Source: Stentor coeruleus
Lineage: Eukaryota > Ciliophora > Heterotrichea > Heterotrichida > Stentoridae
Reading direction: 5' to 3'
NCBI GenBank assembly: GCA_001970955.1
Contig: MPUH01000437.1
Location: 1 to 54,258 of the forward strand
DNA length: 54,258 bases
The translations under genes were made by a program, and so were the position numbers. Each line of letters opens with the position of its first letter. Positions within the stretch are counted from its first letter, which is position 1. Positions 1 through 8,532 of this stretch are shown one piece after another. Below the pieces are notes generated by a model that was not told the origin of the DNA, made no database searches, and saw only the letters and a list, made by a program, of their open reading frames with translations.

Positions 1-1010
1 ATGTTTTATAGTATTATAAACTCAAGGTTTAGATTTTTATTAAAATATGATGATAATTAAATGATGATGTTATTTATAGAGGCTTTTTTTATATAATTAT
101 GGAAACTATGAGGATAAGGATTGTTCATATTGAATAAGAATTTGATTTTTAATAAAGCTAGAGAATAAGTATAATCTTTTGATTATTATGGATGAAAATT
201 TATAATAATTATTAAGAAACTATGTTTAAATATCAATATTCTCCATTCTCAAAGATTATATTTTTTGTCCAATTTTTGCATTCTCAGATTGATAAACGAG
301 GGAAAATAATGATTGAATTGCTATTGTTGAGTATTAAATCATGTTGTATTTTTAGATTATCAGTCAAGTAATAAAAAAGAAGGTATAATAAAAACTATTG
401 CGAAATCAATATAAAAACTGAAGATATGGAGAAAAAGATATTTAGGCATTTGTATTTTAATAAAGGATGAAATTGCTGATCATATAATTGGAAGAAGAAG
501 TAAAGAATCCTGATTTCAACGTGAATTTTTTCAAATAATATTCAAATATATTTGAAGATATTTCGTCTGAGGAATCGAAAAGGCTGATTATTGGAATTAG
601 GATTAAAAAAATAGGAGGTTCTAGGCTTGAAATTTTATCAAAATTAGTTTTAGTGCAATTATAATTATAACATGCTAAATGCAAAATAAAATTATCGTAG
701 AAAACTCTTAATATCACTGTATAAAGAAAGGAAATCTGAGATATGATAGGAAAAAACATAAATAAGGATTTACTATAAAAATTATACTTCTAAAATGTTT
801 AGCACTTAGGTTAGAAAGTTAGACAGTCCTCAGATTCATATTATTTTCTTAACATATTTATGTTAAACATTTCTTAAACAAGAGTTTATGTCAAGTTAAA
901 GCTAAAATTCATCAGCAAGATTTATAATAATTACGCTCACAGAGTAGTTTTAAACATAAAAACTAAGATTTATTTATACTTTCCTATTATATTCTGATCC
1001 AAATGCATTT
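1..1010 (+). pseudogene. decayed coding-like sequence, possible multi-pass membrane protein relic
   Basis: No intact gene is visible. Read on the + strand, stretches of normal-looking protein appear in more than one frame, broken by TAA, TAG and TGA and by frame changes. The best pieces are about positions 210-475, with a hydrophobic segment (SPFSKIIFFVQFL) and then a basic stretch, and about 475-700, with NPDFNVNFFKQYSNIFEDI. The style resembles a large ciliate family of multi-TM, PAS-like proteins, and the spacer at 6.8-8.5 kb may hold another copy. The family assignment is from memory and is weak. A short ATG-initiated frame on the - strand (457-759) is taken as its antisense shadow. Confidence 0.35.
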
Positions 1011-1347
1011 ATACAGTGTATATATCACAACTTTCTAACAAAAAATTGCAACAAAATATCATAATTTTTATACCATAATCCCATAATATTGATATAATTT
1101 TAACTAATACTAAGCATCTTCCTTAACTCTACAAGTTACTGCTAAGGTATTATAATTATGCTAAAAAAAAATTTCTAGGATACTAAAATAATAATAATTC
1201 ATAGTAAAAAAATTTTCCCTAATAGACTTAAGCATTTTTAAAAATATTCTATATCTAATCATGAATACTCATCAAACTATCTCCATAAAATCTCTAATTT
1301 TTTATCAAGTATTTCAATATTTTACACATTTTATTTATCATCATAAA
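1011..1347. other. AT-rich 5' spacer of the TFIIH p52 gene
   Basis: The + strand is A/C-rich and G-poor, as upstream of most + strand genes here. An in-frame ATG at 1261 would add 29 residues to p52, but those are AT-rich and poorly protein-like. Nothing else is recognised. Confidence 0.4.
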
Positions 1348-2598
1348 ATGTCACTTCTTACATCTAGCTTCAAAGACTATAAAGAACTTCAATTAGCCTA
1401 TTCAAGTCCAGCAGTAGTCCTGGGTATTTTTCGCCATATATCTTTAAAAGCCCAGCACTTTCTAATGATCTTCCTCTTTCTTGATAGAATGGATGAGAAA
1501 AGTCTTGTGAAATTTGCTTCAAGCGCTACAGAAGCAGATGAAGTTCTTCAAGAATTAAAGTCATTAATGCTTTATACATGTACAGGAGGTAACATTTCTA
1601 TGCATGCCGAAGTTCAAAAACAACTTAAAGCAATGCTAAATGGGCCAATTCTCTGTACTCTTCGGACCAAAAGCAAGCCTGATAAGCGTAAGCCAACAAT
1701 CGAAGATATATACAAAATTACTCAAAACAACTGGAAAAATTTAATTGATTATTTGATCGGGCTTAGAGAAAGAGTATCAGTAAGTATTCTTAGACTTTTA
1801 CTTCATTCAGGACTAGTTTATCAAAATGGACAAGAGTTTCCAAAGACTTCTGAATGTTTTAGATTTCTTCTTAAACCTCAATCAATTCAAATTGAATTCC
1901 TTCTTAAACATATACTAGCAGCTTCTAGTGATAAAGTAAAAACAGCAGTATTTCTGTTTAATTTATCTTTAGCAGAATTAGGTAGGGATTATTCAACAAA
2001 AGATACTAATCGTGGGATTATTGAAGATCTTACAGAGATTGGCTTACTTTTTAAATGTAAACAAAGATCAAAAAGATATTATGTTGCACCTCCGGTTATT
2101 GGATTACTTACAGACTCGTCTAAACCGATTCCACTTACAGAAAAATTTCTAACTGTAGAAACAAATTTCCGTATTTATGCTTATACACAGTCTGATTTAC
2201 ATATAGTTTTATTAAGCTATTTTCTTAAACTTGAATATCGTTTACCTGGACTTGTTGTTGGATTTCTTACTAGAGATAGTGTTTGTGATGCATTTAAAGA
2301 AGGACTTAATGCAAATCAAATTGTGGATTTTTTGAAAAATCACTCAAACTCAGTTCCGCAAAATGTTTCAGAACAACTTTATTTGTGGGAAAAGGAAAGA
2401 AATAGGATTTCTGAATATGAAAGCTATATGCTTGAAGAATTTGCTGATATCTCATTGTATAGAAGCACATTAAATTTCGCTCAAGGTTCTGGAGCATATT
2501 TATGGGATAACTTTGACAGAAGAGTTATCATATTGCACAAAAGTAAAGCTGAGCCTGTGCTAAAATACCTTCAAAGTTTAGATAGGATAGTATCTTAG
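1348..2598 (+). CDS. TFB2: TFIIH core subunit p52 (Tfb2/GTF2H4-like)
   Basis: This is the p52 subunit of transcription/repair factor TFIIH. In the known complex it anchors and stimulates the XPB translocase for promoter opening and nucleotide excision repair in the nucleus. The 416-residue product has the family's N-terminal layout, with SSPAVVLGIFRHISLKAQHF near residues 25-45, a winged-helix middle part and the C-terminal XPB-docking region ending in LHKSKAEPVLKYLQ. The length is close to but slightly shorter than the usual 450-510. I start at ATG 1348 rather than in-frame ATG 1261 because the family homology begins just after 1348. The next + strand gene follows 23 nt downstream. Confidence 0.85.
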   Translation: MSLLTSSFKDYKELQLAYSSPAVVLGIFRHISLKAQHFLMIFLFLDRMDEKSLVKFASSATEADEVLQELKSLMLYTCTGGNISMHAEVQKQLKAMLNGPILCTLRTKSKPDKRKPTIEDIYKITQNNWKNLIDYLIGLRERVSVSILRLLLHSGLVYQNGQEFPKTSECFRFLLKPQSIQIEFLLKHILAASSDKVKTAVFLFNLSLAELGRDYSTKDTNRGIIEDLTEIGLLFKCKQRSKRYYVAPPVIGLLTDSSKPIPLTEKFLTVETNFRIYAYTQSDLHIVLLSYFLKLEYRLPGLVVGFLTRDSVCDAFKEGLNANQIVDFLKNHSNSVPQNVSEQLYLWEKERNRISEYESYMLEEFADISLYRSTLNFAQGSGAYLWDNFDRRVIILHKSKAEPVLKYLQSLDRIVS

Positions 2599-2621
2599 TG
2601 CTTAAATTTAGATAATTAATA

Positions 2622-3254
2622 ATGAGTACTATTATGAAGATGAGACCTATAAAGAAAAAAGATGAACTAGAAATCATTCCCTCATTATCAAACTTACCTT
2701 TTTTGATTTCTGGAGGACTAGCTGATAATAAGGCTTATAATAAAATAGATTCTGGGGTTGATGGGAAAAGTAATTGTGAAGAGTTGCTGAAGGGAAAATC
2801 TAGTTTTTTAGAAGAGTTTGAGAAATTAGGAGTTAATGCTAAGGGAATATTGGAAAAAAATCCTTTAAAATTTGGTGATGTAGAAGGTAAAGCAAGATTT
2901 GGGAATGGTAAGAGTGGATTACCTTTTCAACGAAGAGCTAGGAGCTCTTCACCACCTAAAGATAATTTAAGAGTGATTGAGAGAAGTAACAATCATCTTT
3001 TTGCGCCAAGAAGTCCTGTAGTTGTCTCCCACAAACTAAAATTCAAAAATAGCTTTTCAGAACTATCTAATGGCACTCGGTACTTTTTTATAGAAGAAGA
3101 TGAAGACTTGAAAAATCTTAAAGAAGAATACCGAAAACTATTAGAAAACGCTTCTCATACTTATAGCAGTGACAGCGACGATATTGAAGACGAAGGAGAA
3201 ATCGAAAAAATCATAAGTCAATTCCGGTCAAAAAATCAACTTCGATATTTCTAA
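2622..3254 (+). CDS. hypothetical protein, low complexity, Ser/Glu/Lys-rich
   Basis: A 210-residue product that I do not recognise. It is hydrophilic and probably largely disordered. A central basic/Ser-Pro stretch (about residues 100-125, with RRARSSSPPKDN) is followed by an acidic C-terminal helix (about 160-200, with SDSDDIEDEGEIEKII). No membrane segment or signal peptide is visible. It starts 23 nt after the TFIIH p52 stop on the same strand and is convergent with the small gene at 3278. Codon use matches its neighbours, so it looks like a real gene. Confidence 0.6.
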   Translation: MSTIMKMRPIKKKDELEIIPSLSNLPFLISGGLADNKAYNKIDSGVDGKSNCEELLKGKSSFLEEFEKLGVNAKGILEKNPLKFGDVEGKARFGNGKSGLPFQRRARSSSPPKDNLRVIERSNNHLFAPRSPVVVSHKLKFKNSFSELSNGTRYFFIEEDEDLKNLKEEYRKLLENASHTYSSDSDDIEDEGEIEKIISQFRSKNQLRYF

Positions 3255-3277
3255 TCATCTGCTAATAAAATATTTGC

Positions 3278-3580
3278 TTATATAATTCTTTCAGCGGCAT
3301 ACCACATTTCTTCTTCAAGCCGATTATCAGCAGTTTTATCAACAATCTTGCTTTCATCAATAAACTTTTGCAATGTGGCACAAGATATCTTAAATATTTT
3401 CGAAGTCTGATTTTTTCCAACTTGAGTTATAGACTCCCTAATAATCTCCCTTATAACTTTTACAAAAGGGTCATCAAAAGCTTTAATTACCCATTGTTTG
3501 ACAAGTTTCTCATCATATCCAAACTTCTTAACTGTTTTATTAACCCCAAATATCAATGCATAAAGCCCTACTTCTCTCAT
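3278..3580 (-). CDS. small protein with helix-turn-helix-like segment
   Basis: A 100-residue basic protein of unknown function. The segment at about residues 47-75 (ITQVGKNQTSKIFKISCATL) has the spacing of a homeodomain-like/transposase helix-turn-helix, in which a G-N turn is followed by a recognition helix. This is inference from pattern only. The C-terminus is acidic (RLEEEMWYAAERII). The gene is convergent with the gene ending at 3254, with 23 nt between the stops. It could be a DNA-binding regulator or a structural protein. Confidence 0.5.
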   Translation of the reverse strand: MREVGLYALIFGVNKTVKKFGYDEKLVKQWVIKAFDDPFVKVIREIIRESITQVGKNQTSKIFKISCATLQKFIDESKIVDKTADNRLEEEMWYAAERII

Positions 3581-3629
3581 TTATAAGGGGCTTACTTAGT
3601 CCCCCTCTTATGTTATTTATATGATTATA

Positions 3630-4283
3630 TTAAGAATATTTTTTTTTTTCGAATGTTTTTTTTAAAACTTTGTATTGAGTTCTGTGCTTGCTATATTCTA
3701 AATATTTTTTTAGAAGCAGTTTTTCTAGTTTTCTTAGTTTCAGTTTTTTCTTTTTGAGTTTTTTTTTGAAACTTTTATGGAGTTTTATAATTTCTGAGTC
3801 TTTTTGATTTAAATCTTCAGTGTGGTAATGCTTTTGCATAGAATGATCTCTTGTTAGTTTTTCGTATAAGTCTTTGAGGGTTTGAATTTGTTTTTCTTTT
3901 TTATTCAGCATGATGCTGTGATTTTTTTTTTCTAATTTCCATTGGATACGTTCTAAGTTGATATCGCTTTGGTATTCGAGCTGCTCTTTTATAAGCTCTT
4001 TGCTTTGGAGAGTGAAAAGAAGGGCTTGTTTTTCTTCTTGGAGCTCTTCGATTTTGAAAGGAAAATTAAGTTGCTCTTCTTTAAGTTTTATGAATTCCTG
4101 TGTGAGTTTGGAATTTTCAAGCTCAAGACTTTTGATTTGGTCATTTTTCAACTCGAGGACTTTTAAGAGCCCAGCTTGATCTATTATATTGTTTTTCGCG
4201 GTAAGAAGGTTGTCCTTTAAGCATTCGATATCTAAATTGGCTCTTATTAGAGCTTCACTTTTAGTATTATCTTCTTCTAGCAT
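3630..4283 (-). CDS. coiled-coil protein
   Basis: A 217-residue, almost wholly helical protein of Leu, Lys, Glu and Gln heptads, ending in a very basic tail (residues 175-217, runs of Lys). The ATG at 4283 (product begins MLEEDNTKSEAL) is chosen over the upstream in-frame ATG at 4379, because the extra 32 residues are hydrophobic, AT-rich and unlike the coiled coil. No family can be named. It is divergent from the GPCR at 4818. Confidence 0.6.
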   Translation of the reverse strand: MLEEDNTKSEALIRANLDIECLKDNLLTAKNNIIDQAGLLKVLELKNDQIKSLELENSKLTQEFIKLKEEQLNFPFKIEELQEEKQALLFTLQSKELIKEQLEYQSDINLERIQWKLEKKNHSIMLNKKEKQIQTLKDLYEKLTRDHSMQKHYHTEDLNQKDSEIIKLHKSFKKKLKKKKLKLRKLEKLLLKKYLEYSKHRTQYKVLKKTFEKKKYS

Positions 4284-4817
4284 TATAATAAATATAGTAC
4301 AAATTAATATGTGATTTTTTTTAGAGTTATAATCTTTATATTCTTTTATATAAAATAAGTGGCTGCAACTAAAAAACATAGTGACTATATATATTTATTA
4401 GATTAAAACAAGATAAATCATATCTAAAGCTTTGATTAACAATCATCATGAAGCAATCTATTAAAATATATTTTATTACTTCAATCATTCACATTTGCAT
4501 TCAATAACTCTAATATTTCTATGCTGTGATTTAAATGATAATAAATTTCTAATACAAGGATTAACAGATTTTACTATAACAATATGAAATTAATTAATTT
4601 AAAAAGATTTTGTAGTAAACCTAATTATAAAACTTTGTTAAAATAACAAGAAAATTTTCTTAGCTGTATTATATATTTTTAAAACCTAAACCCTTAATAA
4701 CAACAATAAGTAAAGATAGTAAAAAAAATATCTTAAGATTCTTTTTAGTTATAATACCAATTTTATGCATCAAAATGCTGTGCTTTTATCTTTTTATTAA
4801 GGATAATAAAAGTTATA
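4284..4817. other. divergent intergenic spacer
   Basis: About 530 bp between the 5' ends of the coiled-coil gene (-) and the first GPCR (+). It is AT-rich without a recognisable gene, RNA or repeat. It should contain both promoters, but I cannot point to elements. Confidence 0.4.
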
Positions 4818-5692
4818 ATGGAAGAAATCACACTATATTATTACTTTTTCTTTGCTGAGAACTTACTAAGTGCTATTTTATGTGCATTTTCAATAATAGT
4901 ATACATTCTTGCAAAGCCTTTAAGAATCTATGCATTCAAACTTGTATTTTGGCTGAATTTTTTTGACCTACTTCGTGCGATTTCCCAAATGTTCCCAGCT
5001 TTTTTTTTAAAGTATCCTCAACAACTTGCAACATTATAGCTATATTCCACATATTTTCTAGCTTTAACAGTGTTTATTGGTGTTTGATTATAACCTTAGC
5101 AATATACCAGGTTTTCGCTTTAAAAAAAAATGATGTTGAGAAATATTATAAACTCTGGGTTTTAACTGGAATTATCATTGGTATTATCGTATCTGTATTT
5201 CCAGTATTCATAAATGGTTATTTTTCTCAAAAAGGAATATGTACTTTTAATATAAATACTGTTGGAATTATTTTAGAATTTTCAATTCTATATGGCCCTG
5301 CAGTATTAGTTTCTATAATAAGTATTATATTATCAATAAAGTCTATAAAAGCAGTTAAAAAACATATGAATGAGTCTGAAGAAGTGACAGCTGTTAATAC
5401 AAAAAGATTATTTTATTATCCAATTATCATGATTATATGTTTCTTCCCTATTACAGTAGGAAGAATTGTTCAAGCTTTTGGGATGGATTCTGATGCTTTG
5501 CTGATTATTGCGACTGCTCCTTGGGCTCTCCAAGGTTTTTTTAACGCTCTTGCTTATACTTTAACCAGCCCTGTTAGATTATATATAAAATCATGGTTTT
5601 GCAAGATTGAACAAATTGATAGATTTAGTCAATTAGTAGTATTTGACAATTTTAAAAGTGAAGAACTAAATATATTAATGAATAATAAATAA
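4818..5692 (+). CDS. cAMP-receptor-like GPCR, frameshifted copy
   Basis: Seven-TM receptor of the slime-mould cAMP receptor-like/GPCR family 2-like type, expected at the plasma membrane and coupled to G proteins. The reading frame breaks near 5020-5027. Before it, the frame ends after YPQQ. After it, a frame with one base missing continues CNIIAIFHIFSSFN through TM3 to the end at 5692. Adding one base would give about 291 residues, matching the intact neighbour at 5772 (282 aa) segment by segment, including FDLLRAISQMFPA, the TM6 motif YYPIIMIICFFP and TM7 LQGFFNALAYTL. It may be a recent pseudogene or a sequencing error. A programmed frameshift is possible but unsupported. Confidence 0.7.
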
Positions 5693-5771
5693 TCTATCAA
5701 TAATAAAATCATGATTTTTTGTTTTAAGTTAGTAATAAATACCTAATCTTAAATCCCATACTATTAATATT

Positions 5772-6620
5772 ATGTCAGTTGAGGATGATTTATTATTCTG
5801 GCTTTCAATTGTAGTCTACACTCTTAGTATCATCGCTTGTATCTTTTCACTCTTAATATACATCTTTGCCAAACATCTAAGAATATACCCATTCAAACTA
5901 GTATTTTGGTTGAATCTCTTTGACCTTATAAGATCTTTAGCTCAAATCTTCCCAGTACTTTATGCATCAATACCTCAAGATATCTGTTCAGCAACAGCTT
6001 TTTTTTATGTTTTTTCCTGTTTTGAAACAAACTATTGGAGTCTTATTATAGCTTATACTATCTATCAAGTATTGGTGAAAAAAAACTTCAATGTTGAAAG
6101 CAAATATAAGATTCTAATATGGTTTGGCCTTGGTTCAGGGATATTATTAAGTATTATACCTATATTTTTTGATTCTTATGGGAAAATATATTTAGGATGC
6201 TCTTTAGTACAAAGTTTTCAAGGAGAAATTTTTAAATTACTTATAATTTATATACCTGGGCTGACTATAGCTTGTATTAATACAAGTATTTTTGTTAAAG
6301 TATATTTTGTGCTTAAGAATAATGAGAATGAAATACAAGAGTTGGAAGAAATCAACGCGGAAAAGCTTTTTTATTATCCTGCTATATTGCTTTTATGCCT
6401 TTTTCCTGGTATGGTGATGAGAATTGTTGAATTTGCAAGGTTTAATTTTATTGAGTTGACGTTTTTGGCTTATACAACTTGGGGATTGCAAGGATTTTTT
6501 AATGCTTTGGCCTATTCTTTGAGCAAGCCTGTGAAAGAGTATATTTCTGAGTGCTTTTGTAAAAAGAAAGGTGTAATTAAAGTGACAGATCAATCATTAA
6601 TCGAGATTGATAAGTCTTAG
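5772..6620 (+). CDS. cAMP-receptor-like GPCR
   Basis: An intact 282-residue seven-TM receptor. It is a tandem paralogue of the copy 80 nt upstream, and they share FKLVFWLNLFDLIRSLAQIF after TM1, the Cys-containing TM3 entry, TM6 FYYPAILLLCLFPG and TM7 LQGFFNALAYSLSKPV. The layout fits family 2-like/cAMP-receptor GPCRs of Dictyostelium and ciliates. The ligand cannot be inferred. The C-terminal tail is short (about 25 residues) with CFCKKK, a possible palmitoylated Cys cluster. The next 1.9 kb downstream lacks an intact gene. Confidence 0.75.
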   Translation: MSVEDDLLFWLSIVVYTLSIIACIFSLLIYIFAKHLRIYPFKLVFWLNLFDLIRSLAQIFPVLYASIPQDICSATAFFYVFSCFETNYWSLIIAYTIYQVLVKKNFNVESKYKILIWFGLGSGILLSIIPIFFDSYGKIYLGCSLVQSFQGEIFKLLIIYIPGLTIACINTSIFVKVYFVLKNNENEIQELEEINAEKLFYYPAILLLCLFPGMVMRIVEFARFNFIELTFLAYTTWGLQGFFNALAYSLSKPVKEYISECFCKKKGVIKVTDQSLIEIDKS

Positions 6621-6814
6621 TTTATTTTTAATAAGTTTGATAAAGGCTTATATTGTAAAATTATAAATGACTACTTTGATGAATGAATATGTATATAAGC
6701 TTAAATAGGGTTATTTGAATTAAAATCTAATAAGATTTAGTATTCATAATATAATAATAAAATATATTGTATTCATGGTAAACTAAATTGGGCAATTTCT
6801 CTTCATATACTTGA

Positions 6815-8530
6815 AATTTGTATTCTAAACCTTATAAGCTTTCGATTAAATCTTATGAAAGTCATGCAAAATAAAATCTAAACTCTTATTAGTTACCTGT
6901 TTTTATCTTACCAAATGATTTTTCTATATTTTTATGCACAGAGCCTTTACTATCACAAATATTTCCTTTTTCAGGATATTTTCTTTAAATCATAACCATA
7001 AGAAAATACAGAGTTATTGTTTACAGTTAGACATCCATAGTATTTTTCCTAAGCTTGAATATAATGGCGCTTTTATGTGATCCAAATTCTAAATATAAAA
7101 TCCCAACCATTTCAACCCTAAACTATACACAAATATTTTCACAAATTGCCCAGTACAAAAAGCATTAATCACTTACTAAATGCAAAATGTGGGAAGAATC
7201 TAAATTAGTCCTCTACCAAACCTCTGTTTTATCAGTTTTATTAGCTTCTACTTTAAACTAGAAAAACTCTTCAACACTAATAATCCACAATATAACTGAA
7301 TCCTATAAGCTTTCTATATATTTTTTCCAAAATGAAAAAGCCAGGTTCTTCAAATTTGATGCTCAGCATATTAAAAAACTTAATTATATTTTCTTTGATG
7401 ATATAAATGATTATAATTATCAACAAAATAAACATTTTATTGACACTTTTCAGTATTTTCTTTGATGATATAAATGATTATAATTATCAACAAAATAAAC
7501 ATTTTATTGACACTTTTCAGTATTTTTATGCAGAATATGGAATGATAGATATAAATTGCCTTGCTGTAAACAAATTTTTCTATAGAATCGGAAGAACAGT
7601 GATATCAGAAGTAAAGATATTTTACACTAAGATTATAAGATCAGTTATAGAACATGATTGTATTTGTGATAATGCTCAGAAAAAAGTGCAGGATTTTGGG
7701 AATATAATTTTTCTGTTTATAAAATATAGAAGATAAGTTTTAAAGGCTAAGAATAGAATTGAACTTAGTGGGAGGATGATTAATATACTGAGAGAATGTG
7801 AGTTTATCCAAGATTATAATTGTCATGATGAGATTTTGTAAAATTATTTGATGATGAGAGAATTGTAAAGAATAAGTCGAGGTATAGATAAACTTTTGAA
7901 GATAACTAAAAACTCAATTATAGGATATTTGTAAATTTAGTGACCATATAGGGATATAGGGTAATAGGATTATAAGATTCCATGGAGTATTCGATTTACA
8001 AGTTTATAGATAGGTCTCATCCTGATAAAACTCGAACATTTTATTATAAGATGCTTGAACCTTTAGTTTTCAAGCAGTATGAGTGGAACCTAAACCTAAG
8101 ACATGATGAAATTAAATGAGAACTTAAGCACATGCGCTATAAAAACTAAGAGTCTAAATATTAAATCATCATAGGAATATACTAGAAAGTATATATCAAA
8201 TACCAAAATCTTAGATAAAGTCAAAATAAGATTATTATCTGATTTAACTTTAAAATTTGAAGCAGTACAACTAAAGCCTATTTTTTTTCTTTTCAAACAA
8301 TATTCATACAGTCTAAATCACCAAATTATAAATTAGAGTTTACTTATAACTATAAAATATCTTAGTATTCGAATTTGAATCCAATTAAATAACTTCAACC
8401 CTGTATAAAAAACAATCTTAGTCGTCACTGTTGCCTATAAAGAAATCTTTGTTTAAACCCAAGATAAAAACTTACCTAAATTGCATAATTTCTCTACATT
8501 CATTTAACCATTTCTAAATTTTTATAAAAA
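6815..8530 (+). pseudogene. long decayed reading frame, interrupted almost only by TAA/TAG
   Basis: No intact gene. One + strand frame stays protein-like for about 1.7 kb, apart from a shift caused by the 67-bp tandem duplication at 7388-7521. From about 6815 to 7943 its stops are about ten TAA/TAG and no TGA (examples: TAA 6986, TAG 7028, TAA 7166, TAG 7259, TAA 7734). The best stretch is 7,520-7,930: a Cys-containing helical segment (KIIRSVIEHDCICDNAQKKV), then ELSGRMINILRECEF, CHDEIL and RISRGIDKLLKITKNSIIGY. Near 7,940 other frames also look coding. It resembles the C-terminal part of large ciliate multi-pass PAS-type proteins, by memory only. I treat it as a pseudogene; see findings for the alternative. 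Confidence 0.45.
7388..7521 (+). repeat. 67-bp perfect tandem duplication
   Basis: Two identical, directly adjacent 67-bp copies (7388-7454 and 7455-7521). The repeat lies inside the decayed frame and shifts it by one base, so removing one copy restores the surrounding frame. No N separates the copies. It could be a genuine tandem duplication or an assembly artefact like the duplicated contig ends elsewhere. Confidence 0.9.
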
Positions 8531-8532
8531 TA

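Noticed and set aside
457-759. A 100-codon ATG frame on the - strand.
   Set aside because: AT-driven composition, antisense to better protein-like pieces on the + strand; no recognisable feature.
1261-1347. N-terminal extension of TFIIH p52.
   Set aside because: AT-rich, poorly protein-like residues before the family homology; the next ATG fits better.
5020-5100. A tiny intron explaining the GPCR frame break.
   Set aside because: The shift needs one added base (or two removed); a 15- or 16-nt intron does not give that and no GT...AG fits without removing conserved residues.
8096-8296. A 66-codon - strand frame.
   Set aside because: Lies antisense to the decayed + strand frame and is low complexity.
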